From contig QCXZ01000075.1 in assembly GCA_025024175.1 (NCBI GenBank), positions 2,232,001-2,296,000 of the forward strand: DNA of 64,000 bases. The letters run 5' to 3'. How positions within the stretch are numbered: position 1 is the first letter of the stretch; each line of letters begins with the position of its first letter. Below, in pieces: positions 34,473 through 44,900 of the stretch. This DNA comes from Rhyzopertha dominica. Taxonomy: Eukaryota; Arthropoda; Insecta; Coleoptera; Bostrichidae. The notes below the pieces were generated by a model. The model saw only the letters and a program-made list of their open reading frames with translations, was not told the DNA's origin and searched no databases. A program made the translations under genes and the position numbers.

Positions 34473-35516
34473 ATGAAATTAAGTCGAATAATAGGATATT
34501 ATGACAGAATCAGAAACGCAGTTAATCAAACTGCTGCTGGTTTTAGAGTTAAAACGCAGGTAGCATTAACCAATATGGATAAGACCGCTAAAGAGTGGAA
34601 CGAACAACGTAAAGTTAAAGCTGAGCAGCAAAATCCATCAGAAATTACTGTTAGTTTCTGTTGTAATTAGGTAGTATAAATGTTTTCTGAGTTGTCATCT
34701 ATTGTAGATAAAACTCACAGCTGTTCAATCCAAGCTCAGTGAAGCTTGCTATTATGCAGACGCTATGAAACTTGAAGCTAATGATATATTGCGTGACATA
34801 GAAAGAGGAAAAAGACAGCCAATACAAGATCAGGATATCCTTAAGGTAAAAAAGAAAACATTTTAGAAGTTTGTATCTATTTAAATATTCAGACGTGCAA
34901 CAGTGCATTCACACCAGCAGTGATGCCAGATTTATTTAAAGTCTTGTTTGCCAAATAATCGGCTTCTCTTCTTTGACTTTAGCTTAATATCATCCTTATG
35001 TTAACCACGTTAAAGTAAATTAGACCATGGTTACTGGGTTAATTATAAGAGATGATTTTGGTTAATATAGACAAAAAAACTGAATTTAAAGAGTTAAAAG
35101 AACAAACAAAATAAACATTGTTAAGTACACTTTACAGTTTTCTGTATTTCCCATTCATTAATAAAATACTATAAGTAATGCTTAATATTAATAATTAATA
35201 ATAATAATTAATATTATAAATTTATTTTTTGTTTTAGATTTTAAAACAGCCTGATGTATTATCTAACAAACTGGGTGAATACCAAAGGCAGAACAATTTG
35301 ATTCTTCAGGAGCTTACAAAGTCAACGTCCAAATCAATTGTCAAACTACAAAGAGGTCTTAAAATATACTTTATTGTAGCTTCAGTCTTTTATGCATTTA
35401 TATTATTTCTTATGTATGAAATTTTTAATGAAATTCAGGCCATACATGTAAACGAAAATATTGGAAAGTATGCTCATATTGCACTGCAAATTGTAGGTCG
35501 CTTCTTTGGATTTTGA
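34473..35516 (+). CDS. Unrecognised coiled-coil protein with a C-terminal membrane segment
   Basis: Three exons: 34473-34649, 34708-34845 and 35238-35516, encoding 197 residues, all in phase with GT-AG junctions. Residues 1-145 are charged, mainly helical and without glycine-rich loops (for example MKLSRIIGYYDRIRNAVNQT near the start, and AVQSKLSEACYYADAMKLEA). Residues about 146-166 form one hydrophobic span (KIYFIVASVFYAFILFLMY), leaving about 30 residues after it. No signal peptide is seen, so it is probably a tail-region-anchored protein facing the cytosol or a mitochondrial membrane protein. I do not recognise the family. Poly(A) signal AATAAA at 35599-35604. It converges on the sulfatase gene. 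Confidence is high that it is a gene, low for any role. Confidence 0.7.
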
Positions 35517-35604
35517 TTTAATGTATATATATGATTTATAAAATTCTTACTTTTATATATGATTTATTATCTAGAAATTTTTTCATGTTTTTTACTCAAA
35601 ATAA

Positions 35605-36273
35605 ATTTTATTACAATATGTATATTTTGTATACTTACTCCTAAACTACAGAATATTTCTTTTTCTACAACTACAATTTAATTTTTTTAAATTATAATCC
35701 GTTTTTATATTGTTCTAAATGGCAACAACATTGCTGATGTAGAAATCGAATCTCCTAGATCTGAGAAGCCTGTGTTTGTAGTTAATGTAATCAGTTACGG
35801 TTATAGCGAATTAATATCTTATAATGACTTAATAGTTGAACATACATATTGTTTTTAGAAAGCACTTGTTTATATGCAGTATCAAAAGCATTATCGAATC
35901 TGTTACATATCTAAAAAAAAAAAAAAAAATGTAGTTGAAATGATATGTAATAATCGATACCAACTGTAAATATGTCGGTGTACGTCAAAATGTGGTGAAC
36001 ACTTAGTAGAAACTGTTGTGATTAAATATTTCCTTCGTATATGTTAAATAGAGAATCAGGTAGGCATATTTTGAAAGTTTCCCATGCAAGTTAAAACTGT
36101 AGATGTCAAAAATGAAGTATGAAAAGTTAATGTTATATATCTGTATGCTATACAATATCTATTATTATTTTATGTTTGAAATACAAAATACAATTGAAAT
36201 TGTTATGCCTAGAAGTGCAGGTACATGCTTACATCCAATAAACAAAATAAGGTGGTGTGAGATAAAAAAATAT
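35605..36273. other. Spacer between convergent genes
   Basis: AT-rich DNA with an A-run near 35915. A short open frame at 36103-36351 is hydrophobic and featureless. The sulfatase poly(A) signal (TTTATT on plus) is at 36274-36279, just after its stop codon. Confidence 0.35.
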
Positions 36274-36294
36274 TTTATTATGATTACACATTAT

Positions 36295-39200
36295 TTATTT
36301 ACATTTTACACCAGCACATTGCTTGAACGACCTTATACCTTTCTTGTATAATTTTTGAAGGGATTTTTCCATTGTTGTAGCAAGATTCCTAAGTTCATTT
36401 GGGTCTTCTCTTAGATCATAAGCTTCGATGAAATTCTGAAAAATTTCATGTAAAAATAATCATAATTATCTTTCTCTTTTACAATCATACAATGATGGAA
36501 TGATTTTCACAGAATAAACAGTCAATCCTTATTGCCCAAAATGACAAAAAAATAACTTATTGTTAAGTATTGTTGGTGCAAAATTTAGCTAATATAACAA
36601 GTTAAAGTTAGAACATTTTAATCTATCAATGTTGCTATTAGTTGAAATCCAAAATGAACAGTCTGGAGTAAAAATGGCGGCTGTCATACTCACCAGATCA
36701 TCATCAAATTCACAATATTTGAACTTGACTTTTCCTTTAAAGTGTAACAAGCAATTATAGGTGTTATTCCTCGCATCTTGACATTTACACCAATTGCCGA
36801 TAAAACATTCGCTCAAATTCCTACTGTCACCAAACTGACAACCAGCGTCAATTGTTTTTGGGTTTGCTTCCCCCGAATATTCGATAAATAGATTCCTAGA
36901 TTTCACTTTTCTTGAAGCTTTTTTAAACAACTGATTCTTGAAAGATCTACCATCCATGCTTTCTGGCACTTCTACTTCTGCTAGGTCTAGTATAGTAGGG
37001 GCAATATCAACCATTGATATGGGGTGAAAATTGGTTTGTTTTCTTTTTATTTTTGGGCCTCTTATAAGGAATGGCACTTTTATGTCGGTTTCATATGGTT
37101 GACGTTTGTCCCAAGGTTGTGTAAATTGACCTAGAAATTAGTGAAACATTTGTAGATTACTAGTACCCATAATTTTTTTTCACTGCAAAATAAAAACTAA
37201 ACTCTTTACCTATGTGGAAACCATTATCAGACAAGAATAGAACGTATGTATTGTGAAGAATCCCAAGTTTCTTCAGTCGGCATAGTACATTTTCTACCAT
37301 TTCATCGACAGATAATAATGTTTGCATTCTATGATGCTGGATTTCATCCAAAATGGTCACATTTTGTGGCAGGTATTTTGGAGGCATGTTTACAAGCCAG
37401 TGTTTCTAAAAGAATTAAAATTATATTACTGAGTGTGGCTTCATACAGTGCATTTTCGACACAGTGGTTGGACCGTTATCAGATGTTCGGTTCTATTTTA
37501 ACCAGTTTTTGATTTACCTTTCCTTCAGATTCATTTATACTTTCCACGAAATGCTCCTAGCAGGACGTATAAAAATTTCTTGTCATTTAGAAAGTAACGG
37601 CATAATTTTGTTTCTGTTGTTCATAAAATGGCAAAATAAGTTTCTGCATTTAATGTACAAGTTCCTTTTGGGCAACCTTTAATTTCTAGATCGTTCCAGT
37701 GTCGTAGCCATTGGCAAAATTTTGTTAATTTTCGCACATTTTTCATATTTGTTCGGCAAAAAAGTTAACATTTCAATTATTATCTAGCATGCGTGATAAG
37801 CAATTTATTGTCTTTTCATTAAACACTTTTGCTGTCCATGAATTTTTATATTGGCAAAACTACAAGTCTTTACAACCTGAAAATCACTAAAGGATGGGTA
37901 TATAATTTTTTTCATTAATCCATTTGTTCTTTCTGTTTTCTGCAAGAGCAGTTTAAATAGCTTTATAGTAACTTTATTATTGTCACATACAATGTTGACC
38001 ATTTGATAGTCTGTTTCATTCTGGTAGTCTCAAGACTTTTATAGTTAAATGATGTGATATTGGGCTTTTAATTTTTTAAATGGTATGAGTGCTACGTCTT
38101 AATTTTTTGACAACATTGATATCATCACAAAGACTATATCTGTAGAATTACTAGCTACTCCAATAGCCTTACACACTTGTTTTTGCTTTCACACAGATTT
38201 CATCAGTACATGATCTTCAGTGCTGCTAGTTTTCGCTATCCCCATACTGCTCATTAAAAAAAAACTCACCCTGTATATGCAGCAAGAAATAAAATTCAAG
38301 TTCATTTAGATACTTTCAAAAATAACCAAGGCACTTACTTCAACAGGTGTATAATTAAATGAAGGCGTCCTAACTGCTTTAGCATTAGGAAACGACTTAG
38401 AATGCCTGGGCGCAGGAGTGTACGGTGCGTGAGGCGCAGGTGGCGCCACCATCATGAAGAACGGTGATTGTGTGACAAGATTTTGGTTCAAAAATTCCAG
38501 TGCAAAGTCATTCTGAAAGAAATTTGGTAATACAAAAAGTCATAAATGAGAAAAATATATTAATGCTAAGGCAATACCCACAATGACATCCGTTAGATAC
38601 TGATTACTGTAATTCTTGGCAGTCCCATTTAAAGATAAAGTATAATTATAGTATCTGGAATTGCCCTTCAGTCCTATCCACCAATCGTATCCTTTGGGAA
38701 CATGTTTGGTACCACCACACTGCTTTGCACCATACTAAAAGAACTAGTATTAATACTACTAACTCTAATCAGTATATAAAGACAGATAACATAATCTAAA
38801 TAAACACAATTTTTTACCTGATTTAGGTACTTCCCTGCATAAAATGTGGTATAATTTTTATTCGTTTTCAATAGAGAAGCTATCGAAAATGGTTCGTGAT
38901 GCTTTTGCCAACTTTCACTGGAACAATTCCCAGAGAGAGAATTGTTATTCACCCCAGTATTATGCATATATTTTCCCACTAGCAGCGTAGATCTACTTGG
39001 ACAACAAACTGGTGAATTAACATACTGAAAAGTATGAAAGTGCCAATTATGATAATAATTATGGTTATTACAGACATTATAACACAAACTTTTTATTACA
39101 GTTGAGTAGTCTTACACATTTTTCTACAAAATCACCAAAACGGTTCAACCATTTTTCATATTATCTCGATTTAATAAAGTATATATTCACAACCTTTTTT

Positions 39201-39653
39201 GTTTCAATGATAGCTATATGGAATACCGATGGTGTGCGCACATAAATTTACAAGTTCTTTCCTATAACATTCACCTCTGAAGAAGATTCTTACAATAACA
39301 AGCGATATGTGTTCATCACTGACTGATTCAATATAATAATGTAGGTAATGACATGTGATTTGCTTATTTTAAGTGTAATAGGTGTAAAAAAAATATCATA
39401 GTCATGAACAACCAACAGCATGAATCTTTCTTGTAACGCTTACCATGTTGTCGAAATAAACTCCCTTTTTCGCAATTAAAGCCAAAGTCTTCTCCATCGG
39501 TTTCTACAAAAGCAGTGCTAACATAGATTGACACTATACATCTTTACATACCATTCCATCCAACAAAACATCTTGATCATCAGTGAGAAAGAGCACAAAA
39601 TTAGGACTTTCATGAGCAGCAACTGACATGACGCACACAAATAACAACCACAT
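36295..39653 (-). CDS. GNS: N-acetylglucosamine-6-sulfatase
   Basis: Eight exons: 39552-39653, 39444-39503, 38818-39024, 38582-38734, 38339-38512, 37210-37405, 36694-37130 and 36295-36435, encoding 489 residues (human GNS about 552). MWLLFVCVMSVAA is a signal peptide. The metal-binding TDDQD follows, and the sulfatase signature is VCCPSRST with the formylglycine Cys at residue 61. Family-specific blocks include GNCSSESWQK, FYAGKYLNQ, FFMMVAPPAPHAPY, QTLLSVDEMVE, LFLSDNGFHIGQF, KRQPYETDIKVPF and YCEFDDD. The enzyme removes 6-sulfate from glucosamine in heparan and keratan sulfate in the lysosome. All introns are GT-AG and in phase; intron 4 uses the weaker donor GTGGGT. The ATG lies only 72 bp from the TOMM6 stop codon on the same strand. 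The assignment to GNS rather than another sulfatase rests on these blocks. Confidence 0.93.
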
Positions 39654-39725
39654 TTCAGTAAAAAACAATGCGTTTATTAACAACTATAATTTAATTACAC
39701 AACACAGCTTTTGCATGATCTTATC

Positions 39726-39931
39726 TTAGTTTTGTGTCGGTATTAGCTCAACTCCAGCACATTCTTGAGCTATTCTTATCCCTAGGGCGAATATACCAAT
39801 GCTCTTGACGAGTGACCTAAAAAGATAGGTTATGTATGAACGATAAACGTTGTTTTGCTTTTTACTAACCATTTAAATTCGTCCTTGTAGATTCCCTTAA
39901 CGAATGATACTATTGATGATTGTTTAGCCAT
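39726..39931 (-). CDS. TOMM6: TOM complex subunit Tom6
   Basis: Two small exons, 39870-39931 and 39726-39816, encode 50 residues, too short for a usual open-frame search. The sequence has a polar start (MAKQSSIVSFVKGIYKDE), then one hydrophobic span (SIGIFALGIRIAQ), then a short tail ELIPTQN. Human TOMM6 has the same order: a [W/F]-[L/V]-[R/K]-G-[V/I]-Y block, an N/K-LGLFA-GVWLA span and a DLMAPQP tail. Tom6 is a tail-anchored outer-membrane subunit that stabilises the mitochondrial protein import pore. The intron is 53 nt. An AATAAA on minus (39673-39678 as TTTATT) follows the stop, just before the sulfatase gene. Confidence 0.8.
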
Positions 39932-40570
39932 AATATCACCTCTAAAATGTACGGAACGCAGAGAATTCGAAAATAAGCACGTTATTGATTGCAAAAACTG
40001 TCAACTGCCAATTTGTTATGGTGATGTCAGATTGTGCAGTAGTTCATTTGTCTTCCACAATTTTAGTAAATTAAGTTAAAATTTTTGTTTTTAAAGCTTT
40101 CAATCGCCACAAAAACGCAATTTGGAATTTACTGACTATATCTTTGTATTTTTTATAATTACACGACCCTGTTTATAAACAGTTAGCAATTGCACTTCCG
40201 GGGATTCACCGCTCACCTGCAGGATTGCCAAATCGCAAATTCTTGATTAAATTTTTATTCTTTAATGCATTTACAGAAGATATTATGTAAACGCTTTTGT
40301 AATCGCATTTTGAAGAATGCCAGTATAATTACCTTAATGCTTCTATAATAATAGCACACAACACATGACAGTTTTGACTAGCACTTATGGTATGCAAGAA
40401 ATTTTAAGTAGCATCATTCTCAACCACCCTTGTAACAATAAAAAATTACTCATATGATAATTAAGTTTTTACTACGACTAAATTATTCAAAAGAATGTTG
40501 GAATTTGCACTTTGGTTTATGTATATAACGTTGTAGTATCTCTACGGTCTTCACTTGTGTATAGTGCACA
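39932..40570. promoter_or_regulatory. Bidirectional spacer, TOMM6 / secreted-protein gene
   Basis: 639 bp between divergent start codons; it must carry both promoters. No specific element could be supported. TATATAACG near 40521-40529 on plus is a possible TATA-like sequence about 45 bp before the secreted-protein ATG. Confidence 0.35.
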
Positions 40571-41793
40571 ATGAAGTCAAAACTGTGCTTTCTCTTCTGT
40601 TCTTTGTTGTTTGTTACTGCCACCTTAGGCTCTGGTAATGAACATTAACAAATCATTTTTGTGGGATTCTTTGATAGTGTCTGTTTTAGAGAAGAGCCAT
40701 GGTAAATCAGTTGCAAAACAAAGAGCAGCGGCTGCCCATAATAATGTTGGAGTTAGGAACCATCCATTATTAGGTCAAAAAAGAGACAAAGATTGCTATG
40801 TTGTATGTGCAAGTGGTAAGTTAAACTGTATTTTACAATTTATGTCAGGTATATGAGGTGACATTGTGGCGTAAGTTTAAATAATCCTACAAAACATAAC
40901 AATTTGTCAAACTGAGTAGCCAAAATTTCATTTAAGATGTACAGTTGATGAAACCTTTGTACTGACATACTGATGTTCTTGTTATAAACTGTATATTGAC
41001 AGAAAAATGTTAAAAAGACTTTATCAATTTGTAATTTTTACTCTGCTTCGTAACTGCACAGTATTCATTTACACCACTAAAAAAAAAACAAAGCGTGATG
41101 TCACCAGTAACTATGAAACTGACTATGTAATTTAATTTTAAATATTCAGAATTTTTTCTACATTGAAATCAANTTTTATATAACAGTCATGTACCTACCT
41201 TAACCGGTAAATTTACACGACACTCAATACCTAACTAACTGTCTTAATAAATCCGTTAGTTCCGTACTTTCCCGGTGGGCCCATTATCACTGGACCCGGC
41301 CCAGTAATTCTACCCACAACTGAACCAAGTTCAGGAGAACCAGGTGGTTCAGGGTCCAGTTCTGATTCTGGTTCAGATGATTCTGATGAAGACAGAGCTG
41401 GTGGCCATTTTAAGCAACATTCTCGTTCCAAAGCAGGTAAACTTGATTAAATGATTATTTATTGAAAATTAAAATGATCTGCAGTTGTAACAAGAGTTTA
41501 TAGACACAACATATTCATGTCAATATCTCACAGTTCCGTAGAAAGCAATCAAAGAATTATCGCAAATTTGAAATCTTTTTTTATTTCAATTTTTTTGAGA
41601 CAAAAATTCTATAGTATATTCTAAGTTTATATATTTATTAACAAAAATTTATAATTGTAAATTAGTTTTGTCTGTTTTAAACTAAAAGACTTACTTTACA
41701 GCAAAAGGCAGGAGACTGNACGCAATCTCAAAGTCAGCACATGAAGCAAAACAGAGACTGTCGAAAACTGCAGCTTTTGCTAAAAAGGTTTAA
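40571..41793 (+). CDS. Small secreted protein, unknown family
   Basis: Four exons: 40571-40634, 40690-40815, 41260-41436 and 41702-41793, encoding 152 residues with all junctions in the same phase (after the first base of a codon). MKSKLCFLFCSLLFVTATLG is a clear signal peptide. The mature part has a basic N-terminal segment with GVRNHPLLGQKRDKDCYVVC, including only two Cys; a Gly/Pro-rich stretch (PYFPGGPIITGPGP); a Ser/Asp/Glu-rich acidic run (SGSSSDSGSDDSDED); and a Lys/Ala-rich helical tail. The run of matching-phase exons suggests exon shuffling or repeat-module origin. The KR pair could be a convertase site, but this is speculation. An N lies in exon 4 (41719). I do not recognise the family. 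Poly(A) signal AATAAA at 41832-41837. Confidence 0.7.
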
Positions 41794-41831
41794 TATCCTC
41801 TAGGAAAAAACTGGAATCTCGATTATGGANA

Positions 41832-41866
41832 AATAAAACNGAATGAAAAAAAATATGCATTTTATT
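41832..41866. terminator. Face-to-face poly(A) signals
   Basis: AATAAA on plus (41832-41837) serves the secreted-protein gene, and AATAAA on minus (TTTATT at 41861-41866) serves WASHC2. They are 23 bp apart in a 108-bp space between stop codons, so the two transcripts should overlap at their 3' ends. Confidence 0.6.
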
Positions 41867-41901
41867 ACTTCTATAAACATAACAAATATAATATTAACAA
41901 A

Positions 41902-44900
41902 TCACTTTTTAAGAGCATCTAACGGATCATCTAAAAGCTGGGTTGTATCCAATTTACGTACGACACTTGGTTTTGATGCAGCGACAGAAGGTGAAGCTTT
42001 GGTGAAACCTAACACAGGAAATAATGGAATATTATATCTGAATAAGTTATTCACAAAGATAGTAAAAGAAGTATTATATTCGTCTAAAAAAAATTAAGAT
42101 TCTATGATAAAATGACATTTGATTTTTTTATGGTACAAAATTCTACAATATATTCAGCTACTGTTTATAAACATCAATGGTGCTTTATTAATTTACTGAA
42201 TCATTTTAGTATTTATTTATAACAGTGGAAAGTAGTCCTTTTTTACTTTCTTCAATCAAGGGCAGCTACAGAAGTATACCGAATAATATAATAATATAAA
42301 TAAATTTCGTAACTACATTGAAATTGTTTGAGGTGTTCCTTATGTATCAAAATTTTTAGTGATACTTTCCTAAATTCTTCATAAACACAATTTAATTTTG
42401 TTACCTAAATTTGTCTAAAATCACAATTTCTCTTCTTTTAATAATCAAAATATTTAACAATTTCTATTATAAATTTGATGAGCAAAAATGATTCTACTAA
42501 AGAGTAATTGAAATAACACTGCAACTGAAATAAAGTTTTCAAAAGCTCATCCACTATTTATAAATATTACTGGCCTTTTATTATGATATGAACCCCTAAG
42601 TAACCATTCTATCATATTTTTATAGGAAAATGATCTTTTCATTCCTACTTTAACCTTATCTTCACACCAATCAACAAAATACACTTACCTGATTCCTTGG
42701 ACTGTCCCGTACTGGTTCCTTCCCCAAAAATATCGTCCTCATCCGGATCATCATCGAAGAGAGACTTCTTGATCAAATTCGACTTTGGCGGCAGCTTCAC
42801 AGAGCTGAAGATGTCTTCTTCCGCGTCTTCAAACAGATCAGGCTTGTAATCTGCTGGGGCCTTAGCGGTCGGCTTTCTCGAGCCGAAGAGACCGTCATCG
42901 TCGTCGAACAGATTCGCGGTCACCACATTTGTCTTAGCCGGAAGTTTAGTCGCCGCGTTGGCCTTGACTTTCGGTTTGAAAAGATCGTCTTCGGAATCGG
43001 AATCTTGCGAATCGAAGAGAGATTTCTTATCTGAGGCGGGAGGCTCTGTTGGTTTCGTGGATTTGGAAGTTGGGCCTTCGCTTATTTCCGCTTTGAAGAG
43101 AGTTGAATTTTCCTGGGATGGATCTAAAACAAACAGAAGATTACTTTTTTTTGCTATAATTAACATACTTGGGAACCTCTATTTACTTTTAGTTTGTGGT
43201 TTGGTCACATAAACAGACTTGATTAAATATTAGAAATGCAAAAAAAAAGAATGTGATATATTAGGTGACCTAAATCGGGACATAACAAAGGATCTAAGCA
43301 TTGTAAGACCCGTTTGCCACTATACTTATTTAAGTATTGAAATAAGTTCTTAAAATCACTGTACTGAAAATTAGTTGTGCGCGCCGTTTCAATACAAGAA
43401 ATAAGCGTAGGGTTTTGTTCTCAATTTGCAATTACAAATTCTTTTCAGTAAGTATTTCAATACATACACGTGCGCCCTTTTGTAGTTCTCATCGTGATTT
43501 TCTCAACCTAAAGCTAATCTAACCATAATCTATTGAATTCCGTCTTTATACAATAGCAAATGCAATGTAAGGTCTATTCTACTGCTAGAGAAAAGTAGAC
43601 CTTAGATGTAACCCACTCATAAACAATTACTTTTACTGTTGTTTGTGTTTGTGGTCACCCTGAATTACCACAATTTGTATCTTAAAGTAAAAAAATGCCT
43701 GTTGACTAAAAAAAATTATTAAATGCATCACCGTTGATACTAAGAATGATATTGCAAGGAGAATGAATGTTCATGGCTTCTTAAATGTGCTGAAAGAAGA
43801 GGTGCTAATAGAGGATCCAGCAGCATATAAAAATTTTCTACAAATGAGCAATGCTTCATTTGATAAATTGTTTGAAACTTGTCCATAACAAAGTAGGGAA
43901 ACAAGGTACACAATTCCGTGAAATCATTCCTTCCGTTTCATTTACAAAAGCATGACAACACATCACGTTCCCGGAATTGTCAAAAGTTTACTCACACCAA
44001 TATACATATTTTAAGTAGCCTAAAACTGTATTTCATGTTGATATATTAATTAGCTGGTAGTAGGAAGTCAGCTCAAAATAATGGATAGCCTCTATTCAAA
44101 AGTTTATTTCGCCGATATCAGTACTAAAGCTGCCTAATCTCACAACCCTGCTTATTGCATAGGTTCGAAAAGTAGGTTCTATGAACCTTTTGTTTATAAA
44201 CGGTAAAACAGGTTAGTGCGCATCGATCTGCGCAGTTTTAACACGAAGTATGGAAATTCAGTACAAGAAAATGGAACGTGGGCTAATTTCTTGTATTGAA
44301 ACGGCATGCACATCTAATTTTAAGAACTTATTTCAGTACTTAAATAAGTATCGTGGCAAATGGCTCTAAGGTAATATAAAAACACTATAAAACAAATGGG
44401 TTTGAAAGAAAAGAAAATACCATCCGGGTGACCAAAAACAGCAACAATACTAGATCATGTTATAGCAAATAAATATCTGACATATGGCTACAGACCACAA
44501 AATACTAAATTTATTGGAAAAAGTAAGCAGAAAAAGATTATAAGACAAGTACCCTGTGAAAGTGAATGAATTGATAGTGTTCAAACAAACTGCAACAAAA
44601 CAGAATTACATCTCAAAGTAGCAAAATCAGAATGCAAAAAACCTATACCACAAAAATTGGAGAAGGAAAAAACTGGATTACTGGTGACTACTTCAAACAA
44701 ATTAAAACACGAGACAAATTATATAAAAATTCTAAATTGATAATTAACGAAATGGGTCTGTAATTTCATTAATTCTTTCCATCACCCTTCTTGAACAGTG
44801 ACTTAATAACAGCCACTTTAAAAGCAGATGGAAACTTTCCAGTTTCAAATATTCTATTAATTAAATGTTTTAGAGGCAATGCTACCTCCTTACTTATGTT

